From Nitrososphaerota archaeon (GTDB lineage: Archaea > Thermoproteota > Nitrososphaeria > Nitrososphaerales > UBA183): a stretch of 7,802 nucleotides of DNA. The notes under the pieces were generated by a model. It made no database searches, was not told the origin of the DNA, and worked only from the letters and a program-made list of their open reading frames with translations. Within the stretch, counting starts at the first letter, position 1. Each line of letters starts with the position of its first letter. Positions 1 through 5,427 of this stretch are shown here, piece after piece. The DNA is taken from positions 1-7,802 of the forward strand of contig JAFMAU010000080.1 of assembly GCA_029784825.1 (NCBI GenBank). The letters are read 5' to 3'. A program made the position numbers and the translations under genes.

Positions 1-312
1 AAGGTCGAACTCGTCGGGGAGGAAAGCGGCCTTCGGGAATTCCTCAACAGAGAAGAGCTGAAGCTGGAAGAGGCTCCCAAGATTCTATCTCTGACTAGGT
101 TCGAACCGAGGGCCGGCGAATCGCTGGTGTCGGCGCTCTCTCCCCAACAGAGGCGTACGCTTCTCACCGCCTACGGGCTCGGATACTACGACCTCCCGAA
201 GAGAATATCATCCGAGCATCTTGCGAGTCTATTGAAGATTGACAAGTCCACACTTGCCGAACACCTGAGGAAGGCGGAGAGGAGCATCATCAAGGGCGTG
301 TTGGTGGCCTAG
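1..312 (+). CDS. HTH_10 (bacterio-opsin-activator-like) transcriptional regulator, C-terminal part; 5' end outside window
   Basis: The reading frame is open from the first base, with no stop before the TAG at 310-312, so this is the tail of a longer gene; the GTG at 127 is an internal codon. About 103 residues are visible. The last ~60 form an HTH_10 domain: a GYYDLPKR segment, then DKSTLAEHLRKAE as the recognition-helix region. This domain lies at the C-terminus of archaeal DNA-binding regulators whose N-terminal half is a variable sensor. The stretch before it (an ILSLT segment about 15 residues upstream of the domain) aligns with the same part of the - strand regulator at 358-1005, so the two are paralogues along the whole visible length. 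Their stop codons face each other 45 bases apart, and no T-rich terminator is visible between them. The inducing signal and target genes cannot be read from this part. Confidence 0.85.
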   Translation, partial: KVELVGEESGLREFLNREELKLEEAPKILSLTRFEPRAGESLVSALSPQQRRTLLTAYGLGYYDLPKRISSEHLASLLKIDKSTLAEHLRKAERSIIKGVLVA

Positions 313-357
313 GGAGGAAGCAGAGTGGTTTGGAAGGCGACGTACGCTTGGCTGGCG

Positions 358-1005
358 CTAGAAGCCGATTACCTGCTTGAGCAGTCGCTTCTCCGCTTTT
401 CTGAGGTGCTCGACCACCGTCGATTTGTCCAGTTCGAGTGCCCTGGCCACTTTGGCCGAGTCGACCCTTCTGGGGACGTCGTAGTACCCGACCTTGTAAG
501 CCGCCGTGAGTATGTGCCTCTGCTTCTCGGTAAGGGACATCATGGGAGAGTTTGGATCCAAGGTCTCATCTGTCAAGGATAGGACTCTTGTCCTCACGCT
601 GAGCTTTTCAAGGAACTTGAAGAGTTTCTTGATTTCTGCCGCATTCCCGAAGTAGGTCATCTTCGCGCGCCCGTCCCCGAATTCGGTAGGGAGGCCGATA
701 TACACCCTGGGCCACTGCTCACCTCTGGTCGTGCAATTCATGGGTTCGCACTCGTAGTAGACGACATAGGATTCCTCTGCTTTGGACAAGCACTCTAGGC
801 GGGAGAAGCCGCTTGAGCGATCAAGGTCCTCCAAGTCAGTGCCCTTCTTCTTCAAGGACACCCTAGCAATTCCGGCGCACCCCCTCGAGTCGCACGCGAA
901 GAAGTGGATGATTTCACAGGACGAAACCTGATCTGGGAGGTTGGTGCCACCCAGCTTCTCCAAGTCTCGGAGCGGCATCTCAACAACTGCTCTGCGCATA
1001 TCCAA
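358..1005 (-). CDS. HTH_10 (bacterio-opsin-activator-like) transcriptional regulator with Cys pairs in sensor domain
   Basis: A cytoplasmic DNA-binding regulator of 215 residues from a TTG start at 1005, or 213 from the ATG at 999. The TATA-like TATTAT at 1023-1028 (+ strand letters) is about 26 bases from 1000, so a leaderless mRNA beginning at or near the ATG 999 is as likely. Residues 155-215 are the HTH_10 domain (LTEKQRHILTAAY, GYYDVPRR, DKSTVVEHLRKAE). Residues 1-154 are a sensor-like domain I cannot name. It contains C30, a C38-X4-C43 pair, C72 and a C86-X4-C91 pair, a spacing that could bind a metal or respond to thiol oxidation (inference). It is transcribed divergently from the ABC/MFS/nitroreductase operon with 81 bases between the starts, the usual position of a local regulator. 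Family assignment is firm; ligand and regulon are unknown. Confidence 0.9.
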   Translation of the reverse strand: MDMRRAVVEMPLRDLEKLGGTNLPDQVSSCEIIHFFACDSRGCAGIARVSLKKKGTDLEDLDRSSGFSRLECLSKAEESYVVYYECEPMNCTTRGEQWPRVYIGLPTEFGDGRAKMTYFGNAAEIKKLFKFLEKLSVRTRVLSLTDETLDPNSPMMSLTEKQRHILTAAYKVGYYDVPRRVDSAKVARALELDKSTVVEHLRKAEKRLLKQVIGF

Positions 1006-1086
1006 GCCTGCGGGCCACGCCCTATTATCCTTGTGCCCAACAGGTGGGGCAGCAAGTTAATCCGCACCCAGAATCAACCCGATTCT
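1006..1086. promoter_or_regulatory. Divergent promoter region between HTH_10 regulator and efflux operon
   Basis: This 81-base gap separates the regulator (leftward) from the ABC ATPase gene (rightward). Leftward, TATTAT at 1023-1028 reads ATAATA on the - strand, about 26 bases from the regulator's ATG at 999. Rightward, GTTAAT at 1056-1061 lies about 28 bases before the ATG at 1087. Neither start has a convincing Shine-Dalgarno sequence, so both mRNAs may be leaderless. Regulator binding here is expected from the arrangement, but no clear operator palindrome is visible. Confidence 0.45.
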
Positions 1087-2082
1087 ATGAGTTCGCAAGC
1101 ATTGGAGACGGTAGAACTGGGGAAGCAGTTCGGACAGATAACGGCATTGAACGACGTTACGATTTCGGTCCCGGAAGGGGAGGCGTTCGGGCTTTTGGGG
1201 CCGAACGGGGCAGGAAAAAGCACGCTAGTGAAGATACTCATGACCCTGACGGCACCCACCAGCGGGAGTGCCCGGGTCTTCGGGCTGGACGCGGCGAACC
1301 AATCCCATGAAATCAGGAAGCTCGTTGGCTATGTCCCCCAGGATGTCTCAGTGGACTGGTGGCAAACGCCGCGTCAGATTCTGCGCATGCTTGGGACGTT
1401 CTATCACGTCCCCAAGAACAGAATCGAGTCCATGATAGACGACGCGTTAGGCGTTGTTGAGCTGGAAGACAGGGCAAACGACATCACCCAGACCTTCTCC
1501 GGTGGGATGAAAAGGAGGCTGGACATCGCGACCGCCCTCCTCCACAAGCCAAGGATGCTGGTGCTGGACGAGCCGACGCTCGGGCTGGACGTCAAGACTA
1601 GGAGAAAGATTTGGGACTACATCAAGCGGTTGAAGGAGGAGCGCATGACGGTGCTCGTGACGACGAATTATCTTGACGAGCTGGAAGAGCTTGCGGACCG
1701 CATCGCAATCCTGGATAGAGGAGAGGTCAAGGCGATGGGGACTCTGGACGAGCTCAAGTCCTCGCTGGGTCAGGAGCTGGTGAGAGTAGAGTTCACCTCT
1801 GCGACTTCTTGCGGCTGCGGCTTGGGCGAGATGACAGAGCCATTCAGGCAGGTCGCGCGCAATGGGATTCTAGAACTCGACTCTGCACGGAGATCCGTGA
1901 CCTTCCAGGTGGAAGATGGTGTGGGGAGCCTGTCGCTCGTGACCGATCTCATACGGACAAAGGGGCTTTCGAACTCTGTCAAGTCAGTCGCCCTGACCAG
2001 GCCCTCATTGGAGCGAGTCTTCGGGCAGTACACGGGAAAGACCATCGAAGAGCCTCAGGCTTGCGGGAGCGGATGCCGTTAG
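1087..2082 (+). CDS. ABC transporter ATP-binding protein, DrrA/CcmA-type (ABC-2 export)
   Basis: The 331-residue ATPase subunit of an ABC-2 exporter; it should power the permease encoded 2 bases downstream. Walker A is GPNGAGKST (38-46), the Q-loop is YVPQD (Q85), the signature is FSGGMKRR (137-144), Walker B is MLVLDEP (157-163) and the D-loop is LGLD. The switch position that normally reads TTH is TTN (N194), so the usual H-loop histidine is absent although other motifs are intact. A C-terminal extension of about 100 residues, typical of DrrA-like proteins, carries all four cysteines of the protein: CGCG (C242, C244) and a tail with C326 and C330. The ATG at 1087 was chosen because the alternative upstream frame overlaps the regulator gene and does not resemble the family; homology begins a few residues after this Met. 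Likely cargo is a small lipophilic compound; the substrate is not identifiable. Confidence 0.93.
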   Translation: MSSQALETVELGKQFGQITALNDVTISVPEGEAFGLLGPNGAGKSTLVKILMTLTAPTSGSARVFGLDAANQSHEIRKLVGYVPQDVSVDWWQTPRQILRMLGTFYHVPKNRIESMIDDALGVVELEDRANDITQTFSGGMKRRLDIATALLHKPRMLVLDEPTLGLDVKTRRKIWDYIKRLKEERMTVLVTTNYLDELEELADRIAILDRGEVKAMGTLDELKSSLGQELVRVEFTSATSCGCGLGEMTEPFRQVARNGILELDSARRSVTFQVEDGVGSLSLVTDLIRTKGLSNSVKSVALTRPSLERVFGQYTGKTIEEPQACGSGCR

Positions 2083-2084
2083 GG

Positions 2085-2894
2085 ATGACCGAAGCCGGTC
2101 AATCTAGTTCGACACTTGCCCCAGAGCACCTGCGCGTGTCGTGGATACTCGCGTTGAGGTGGCTCCGGGAGCTGAAGCTTGGCGGGATCGTCAACGTCAG
2201 CGTCTTCCTCTTCCTCCAGCCCATGATCTGGCTTCTGATATTCGGGAGTCTTTTCTCAACGGTGTCTATGCTCCCCGGCTTCCCCACTGGCAACTACTAC
2301 GGGTTCATCATGCCAGGAGTCATCGTGTTCACAAACCTGGCCTTCCTGTCCTTCGGAGGTGGTTGCATCATCCACGACTTCGAGACCGGCTTCCTGTTCA
2401 AGATGTGGGCTGCACCCATCGGCAAGCTCGCAATTGTGACGGGGAGGACCATTTGGGCCGTCATACTTAGTGCTTTGCAGACGGCTACAATACTGCTGGT
2501 TTCGCTCGGACTAGGCGTCAGCTTCAGCGGAGGACTGGCCGGAATCTTCATGATCTTCGTTCTTTCTGAGATGCTGGTGGCGGGACTGACCGCCCTTTCC
2601 CTCACGGTTGCGTTCTTCTTGAAACACGCGTTCGCCTTCCAGAGCGTGACCGCCTTCCTGGCCACTCCGCTTGTTTTCCTGAGCACGGCCCTGCTCCCGC
2701 TCGTTCTCATGCCGGGATGGATGCAACCGATAGCGGCGGCCAATCCTGTGTCCCCCACGGTCAACGCAATCAGGGACCTCGTGTCGGTGGGCTTCTCCTG
2801 GGGGAGCATAGCGGGAGCCCTGGGGTTGCTTGCGGTGTTCGACGTCCTGACGATCTCTATCACAGTGCTTGCCTTCAGACGGAAGGTCTCCTAG
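2085..2894 (+). CDS. ABC-2 type transporter permease
   Basis: A 269-residue integral membrane protein, the permease partner of the preceding ATPase. After a short N-terminal amphipathic segment (WILALRWLRELK) it has about six hydrophobic spans: roughly residues 35-60, 67-92, 107-141, 147-177, 185-212 and 240-265. Between the fifth and sixth lies the ABC-2 family hallmark, QPIAAANPVSPTVNAIRDL (214-232), with the conserved N-P pair at 220-221. Length is normal for DrrB-like permeases. The start at 2085 sits 2 bases after the ATPase stop. An in-frame ATG at 2073 would give a 10-base overlap and four extra residues and cannot be excluded. The close spacing implies co-translation with the ATPase in one exporter complex. 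Confidence 0.9.
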   Translation: MTEAGQSSSTLAPEHLRVSWILALRWLRELKLGGIVNVSVFLFLQPMIWLLIFGSLFSTVSMLPGFPTGNYYGFIMPGVIVFTNLAFLSFGGGCIIHDFETGFLFKMWAAPIGKLAIVTGRTIWAVILSALQTATILLVSLGLGVSFSGGLAGIFMIFVLSEMLVAGLTALSLTVAFFLKHAFAFQSVTAFLATPLVFLSTALLPLVLMPGWMQPIAAANPVSPTVNAIRDLVSVGFSWGSIAGALGLLAVFDVLTISITVLAFRRKVS

Positions 2895-2902
2895 CCGGAA
2901 TC

Positions 2903-2908
2903 GGAGGT
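2903..2908 (+). promoter_or_regulatory. Shine-Dalgarno sequence GGAGGT for the MFS transporter gene
   Basis: GGAGGT is a perfect match to the anti-Shine-Dalgarno core and lies in the 25-base gap after the permease stop. It supports internal initiation at the ATG at 2920, with an 11-base spacing that is on the long side. It also argues against an upstream start inside the permease gene. Genes at the head of transcription units in this window lack such a site, so this looks like the operon-internal mode of initiation. Confidence 0.6.
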
Positions 2909-2919
2909 CATGGCAGGAC

Positions 2920-4326
2920 ATGGCCATCGAAGGTGCTAGCCAATCTCAGACCATCCTCGGGAGGCTCGAAACGATCCCATTCGGGAGGTTCCACGCCATC
3001 CTCCTGGCGCTGGTGTTCACCGCCGTCGCCTTCGACAACATGGACCAGGTCACGCTGTCCTTTGTCATTCCAGCGTTCAGCAAGGAGTGGGGGCTCACCC
3101 CAGCCGTTACCCGACTTCTTCCGGCCGCGGGGATAACAGGGACTCTGATAGGGGCCATAACCGGTGGCTTCGTCGCTGACAGGGTGGGCAGAAATAAGAC
3201 ATTCAGCGTGATGATATTGATCTTCGCTCTGACCGAGCTGGCCAACGGCTTTGCGACCAGCTTTGCCTATGTGGTGTGGGTCTGCCTCGTCATGGGGGTC
3301 GGCGTCGGAGGGGCGGTCGTCATCGCCTTCTCGACGATCTCTGAATTCGCCCCGGCAGACAGGAGGGGGATGATGCAGATACTGACGGGGGTCGTTTCGA
3401 TAGGGGCGGGGTACATCATAGCTTCTGGGCTGGCCTATACAGCGATGCCCGTCCTCGGATGGAGGTTCCTCTTCGCCGTGGGGGTCATCCCTGCGTTCCT
3501 CGTCCCCCTATTCTTGAAGTACGTCCCAGAATCCCCACGATATCTGATTGCCCACGGCAGAATCGACGAGGCTATCCAGAGCGTGAGGAAGGTGGAAACG
3601 ATTGCTGGTGTCGAGCACGTCCCGAACCTAACGGTCGGGCTGGACGTCCCTTCGAGCGAAGAGAGGGCGGGGAACCCGAAGGAGCTCTGGAAAACGAAAT
3701 ACAAAGTCAGGACCGCCCTGATTTGGACTTACGGGGGCCTCTGGGGGTTCTTCAATTTCAGTCTGCTGGTCTGGCTCCCTACGGCGCTCACAGGCAGCTT
3801 CGGATACTCGTCCAACAGTGCCGCATTCTACACCTCCGTCATTGACTTGGTCGCCATACCCATGGGATTCGTTACAGCCTACGTCTATGAGAGGGCAGGG
3901 AGGAGGCCGATTCTCGCTATCTATCCCGTCGTCGGAGGGGTAGCGACCATCCTCCTTGGCTGGTTCGGCGCGCAGGGACTGCTTCTCCCTGCCGCATTGG
4001 TGGTCCTCGGGGTCCTGGTCTACTCCACCGGGTTCGCGCTGGCCGGGATGTTCCCTCCTTACGCCAGCGAGCTCTACGATACGAAGTTGAGGGCCAGCGG
4101 GACGGGGTGGGGTGTCGCTGTGAGCCGCTTCACAGGTGTGGTCGGTCTCCTCGCCGGAGGGGCGCTTCTGGCCACAGGCGTCGGGAGCTTCCTCTTCTTC
4201 GCGGTCGTGGGTGTCCCGAGTCTGATCGCAGGGATAGTGTTCGTGGCCTTGGGGGCGGAGACCAAGAAGCGGAAGCTCGAGGAAATTAATTCTGGCGGTT
4301 CGGGACTCGGGGCTCAACTTGTATGA
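2920..4326 (+). CDS. MFS transporter, sugar-porter / aromatic-acid:H+ symporter-like
   Basis: A 468-residue major facilitator with about 12 membrane segments in two halves. Helix 1 carries two acidic residues (D39, D42) followed by LSFVIPAF, as in aromatic-acid symporters. Motif A of the first half is GGFVADRVGR (82-91). The central cytoplasmic loop starts with PESPRYL (203-209), a sugar-porter landmark. The second half has the matching ERAGRRP (324-330) and a late motif PPYASELYDTKLRASG (379-394). Length is normal for the family. The start at 2920 follows a GGAGGT site and lies 25 bases after the permease gene; an in-frame ATG at 2869 would overlap the permease by 26 bases. The last bases (ATGA at 4323-4326) overlap the nitroreductase gene. 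The substrate is probably a small organic acid, sugar or drug; direction of transport cannot be read. Confidence 0.92.
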   Translation: MAIEGASQSQTILGRLETIPFGRFHAILLALVFTAVAFDNMDQVTLSFVIPAFSKEWGLTPAVTRLLPAAGITGTLIGAITGGFVADRVGRNKTFSVMILIFALTELANGFATSFAYVVWVCLVMGVGVGGAVVIAFSTISEFAPADRRGMMQILTGVVSIGAGYIIASGLAYTAMPVLGWRFLFAVGVIPAFLVPLFLKYVPESPRYLIAHGRIDEAIQSVRKVETIAGVEHVPNLTVGLDVPSSEERAGNPKELWKTKYKVRTALIWTYGGLWGFFNFSLLVWLPTALTGSFGYSSNSAAFYTSVIDLVAIPMGFVTAYVYERAGRRPILAIYPVVGGVATILLGWFGAQGLLLPAALVVLGVLVYSTGFALAGMFPPYASELYDTKLRASGTGWGVAVSRFTGVVGLLAGGALLATGVGSFLFFAVVGVPSLIAGIVFVALGAETKKRKLEEINSGGSGLGAQLV

Positions 4327-4976
4327 TGAATCTCACACCAGACGAGCTCCTCACCACCACTAGGGCAATACGAAAGCGACTGGACCTCTCCCGACCTGTA
4401 GAACGCGAGCTAATCGAAGAATGTATCTCCATTGCGTCTCATGCACCAGGCGCCGGCTTTGGTCAGTTGTCGCGCTTTGTGGTGGTCACTGACAAGACCA
4501 AGCGGGCCTCGTTAGCTGAGTTGTATCGGAAAAGTGGAGCAAACCTCTCCCAACGAGCTCGTGCGGTCGTCACGGAAGGAATCTCGAGCGGCAATCCTGG
4601 AAGAGATGCAATGGAGAAGCGTACCATCGAGTCTGCGCTGTATCTCTACGATCATCTCCAAGATGTCCCCGTTCATGTAATCCCTTGCATCCTTGGTCGC
4701 ACAGATGAGGCCTCCGTTCCGGTCCAGGCGGCACAATGGGGCTCCATCTTTCCTGCGGCCTGGAGCTTCATGCTCGCGGGCAGAGCGAGGGGTCTGGGCA
4801 TGACGTTTACCACGTTTCACCTAGCTTACGAGGAAGAGGCCGCTAGCCTCCTTGGCATACCATTCAAGGACATCATGCAAGCAGGTCTCCTCCCGGTAGC
4901 CTACATGAAGGGATCGGTGTTCAGACCAGCTCCGCGACCTCCATTATCAGATCTAGCTCATTGGAATGCTTGGTGA
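4323..4976 (+). CDS. Nitroreductase family protein (FMN-dependent oxidoreductase)
   Basis: A 217-residue cytoplasmic flavoprotein-type reductase. Family features in order: a basic FMN-phosphate-binding start (TRAIRKRL, 13-20), the AP-x-G-x-x-Q region (APGAGFGQ, 41-48), VPVHVIPC (115-122), GSIFPAAWSFMLAGRARGLG (140-159), TTFHL (163-167), LGIP (177-180) and LLPVAY with a C-terminal aromatic tail ending in HWNAW. The overall pattern resembles actinobacterial-type nitroreductases, which reduce nitro groups, quinones or enones with NAD(P)H. In the APSGGNxQxW-like loop the usual Asn and Trp are replaced (F46, S50), so substrate or flavin contacts may differ. The start ATG overlaps the MFS stop (ATGA), implying translational coupling; an ATG at 4326 is also possible. 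Its base composition looks a little less GC-rich than its neighbours by eye, which would fit gene transfer but is weak evidence. Confidence 0.88.
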   Translation: MMNLTPDELLTTTRAIRKRLDLSRPVERELIEECISIASHAPGAGFGQLSRFVVVTDKTKRASLAELYRKSGANLSQRARAVVTEGISSGNPGRDAMEKRTIESALYLYDHLQDVPVHVIPCILGRTDEASVPVQAAQWGSIFPAAWSFMLAGRARGLGMTFTTFHLAYEEEAASLLGIPFKDIMQAGLLPVAYMKGSVFRPAPRPPLSDLAHWNAW

Positions 4977-4996
4977 TGGATTGGTTGAAGCTTACC

Positions 4997-5003
4997 TCTT
5001 TTT
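4997..5003 (+). terminator. T-run after the nitroreductase gene, possible archaeal terminator
   Basis: TCTTTTT begins 20 bases after the nitroreductase stop, at the end of the four-gene operon. Archaeal termination often uses a short T-rich stretch in the non-template strand without a stable hairpin, and none is obvious here. The tract may also be part of the transposase remnant on the other strand. Confidence 0.35.
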
Positions 5004-5045
5004 GTCCAGTGGCTTTCAAAATGGTCCGCATAATAGGTGCAACTA

Positions 5046-5282
5046 CTAGAAAATGACGGACGAGCGGCGGTAACAATCCGGGCCATGAATAAGGCCGAGT
5101 TCGACGCCTCTCCTCGCGATGCGACCCGTGTAACCCCACTCGTTGACCAGCTCGTCTATGCTCGGGAAGTCATACCCCTTGTCAAGGCACATGTTCTGAG
5201 GCTCCCGTGGCGTCGGTCGTGGCCTCTCTATCGGCATGGTCTCGAGGGTGACCACCCCACGCCCATTTGCGTCACGAAGTAC
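5046..5282 (-). pseudogene. Remnant of an IS5-like transposase
   Basis: On the - strand this stretch reads DANGRG, then PIERPRPTPREPQN, CLDKGYDFPSIDELVNEWGYTG and ARRG. From family knowledge this is the middle of an IS5-like DDE transposase, whose typical text is a dGRGiPL segment, then LCLDKGYDYPEV and GYTAHIRxRGEE. The segment normally between the GRG motif and the RPRPT stretch is largely missing. The frame is closed by a TGA at 5283-5285 and a TAG at 5046-5048. The C-terminal catalytic RRWVVERTHSW region is absent, and no N-terminal region is visible. A second frame at about 4998-5079 (LVRHFLVVAPIMRTILKATG) may be the shifted C-terminus. No terminal inverted repeats or target duplication were found. 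It is an inactive relic rather than a working element. Confidence 0.7.
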
Positions 5283-5285
5283 TCA

Positions 5286-5427
5286 GAACAGACAGAGCCA
5301 GAGCGATAATGCGCTGGATGACAGTCTTCCGGGAGGAGTCCATGTCCTGTTGCGATGGATGTTACTATTTACATATGCACCGGACCCCAACTCGTCAATG
5401 TTAATCGACACTCATGGTGTCAAACGA
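5286..5427. other. Intergenic stretch with no recognised gene
   Basis: Together with the transposase remnant this completes a 451-base gene-free gap. I see no RNA gene. It contains an AT-rich patch (5358-5377, with TTTACATATG), a 20-codon + strand reading frame at 5342-5404 preceded by GGGAGGAG, and a small perfect inverted repeat GACAC/GTGTC at 5407-5411 and 5417-5421. The repeat lies just downstream of the surface-protein gene on the - strand and could be a weak 3'-end hairpin, but no U-run follows it. Part of the stretch may be unrecognisable transposon debris. Confidence 0.5.

Noticed and set aside
904..1086. N-terminal extension of the ABC ATPase back to 904
   Set aside because: It lies antisense to the start of the HTH_10 regulator, has no family resemblance, and ABC homology starts just after the Met at 1087.
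2297..2863. Long open frame on the - strand inside the permease gene
   Set aside because: It is a mirror of the GC-rich membrane gene; it has no recognisable domain, while the + strand shows clear ABC-2 motifs.
2910..2939. Nine-codon reading frame starting ATG at 2910, one base after GGAGGT
   Set aside because: The spacing is too short for that ATG to be used, the frame overlaps the MFS start, and it is far too short to support.
3628..4317. Long open frame on the - strand inside the MFS gene
   Set aside because: Its composition is dominated by Arg, Pro and Glu, typical of antisense reading of GC-rich coding DNA; the MFS motifs are on the + strand.
5037..5309. A 90-codon + strand frame in the intergenic gap
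   Set aside because: It lies opposite the transposase remnant, has no domain pattern, and its length is explained by the coding origin of the other strand.
5407..5421. Hairpin GACAC-TCATG-GTGTC as terminator of the surface-protein gene
   Set aside because: The five-pair stem has no U-run on the - strand and could occur by chance; mentioned only as intergenic content.
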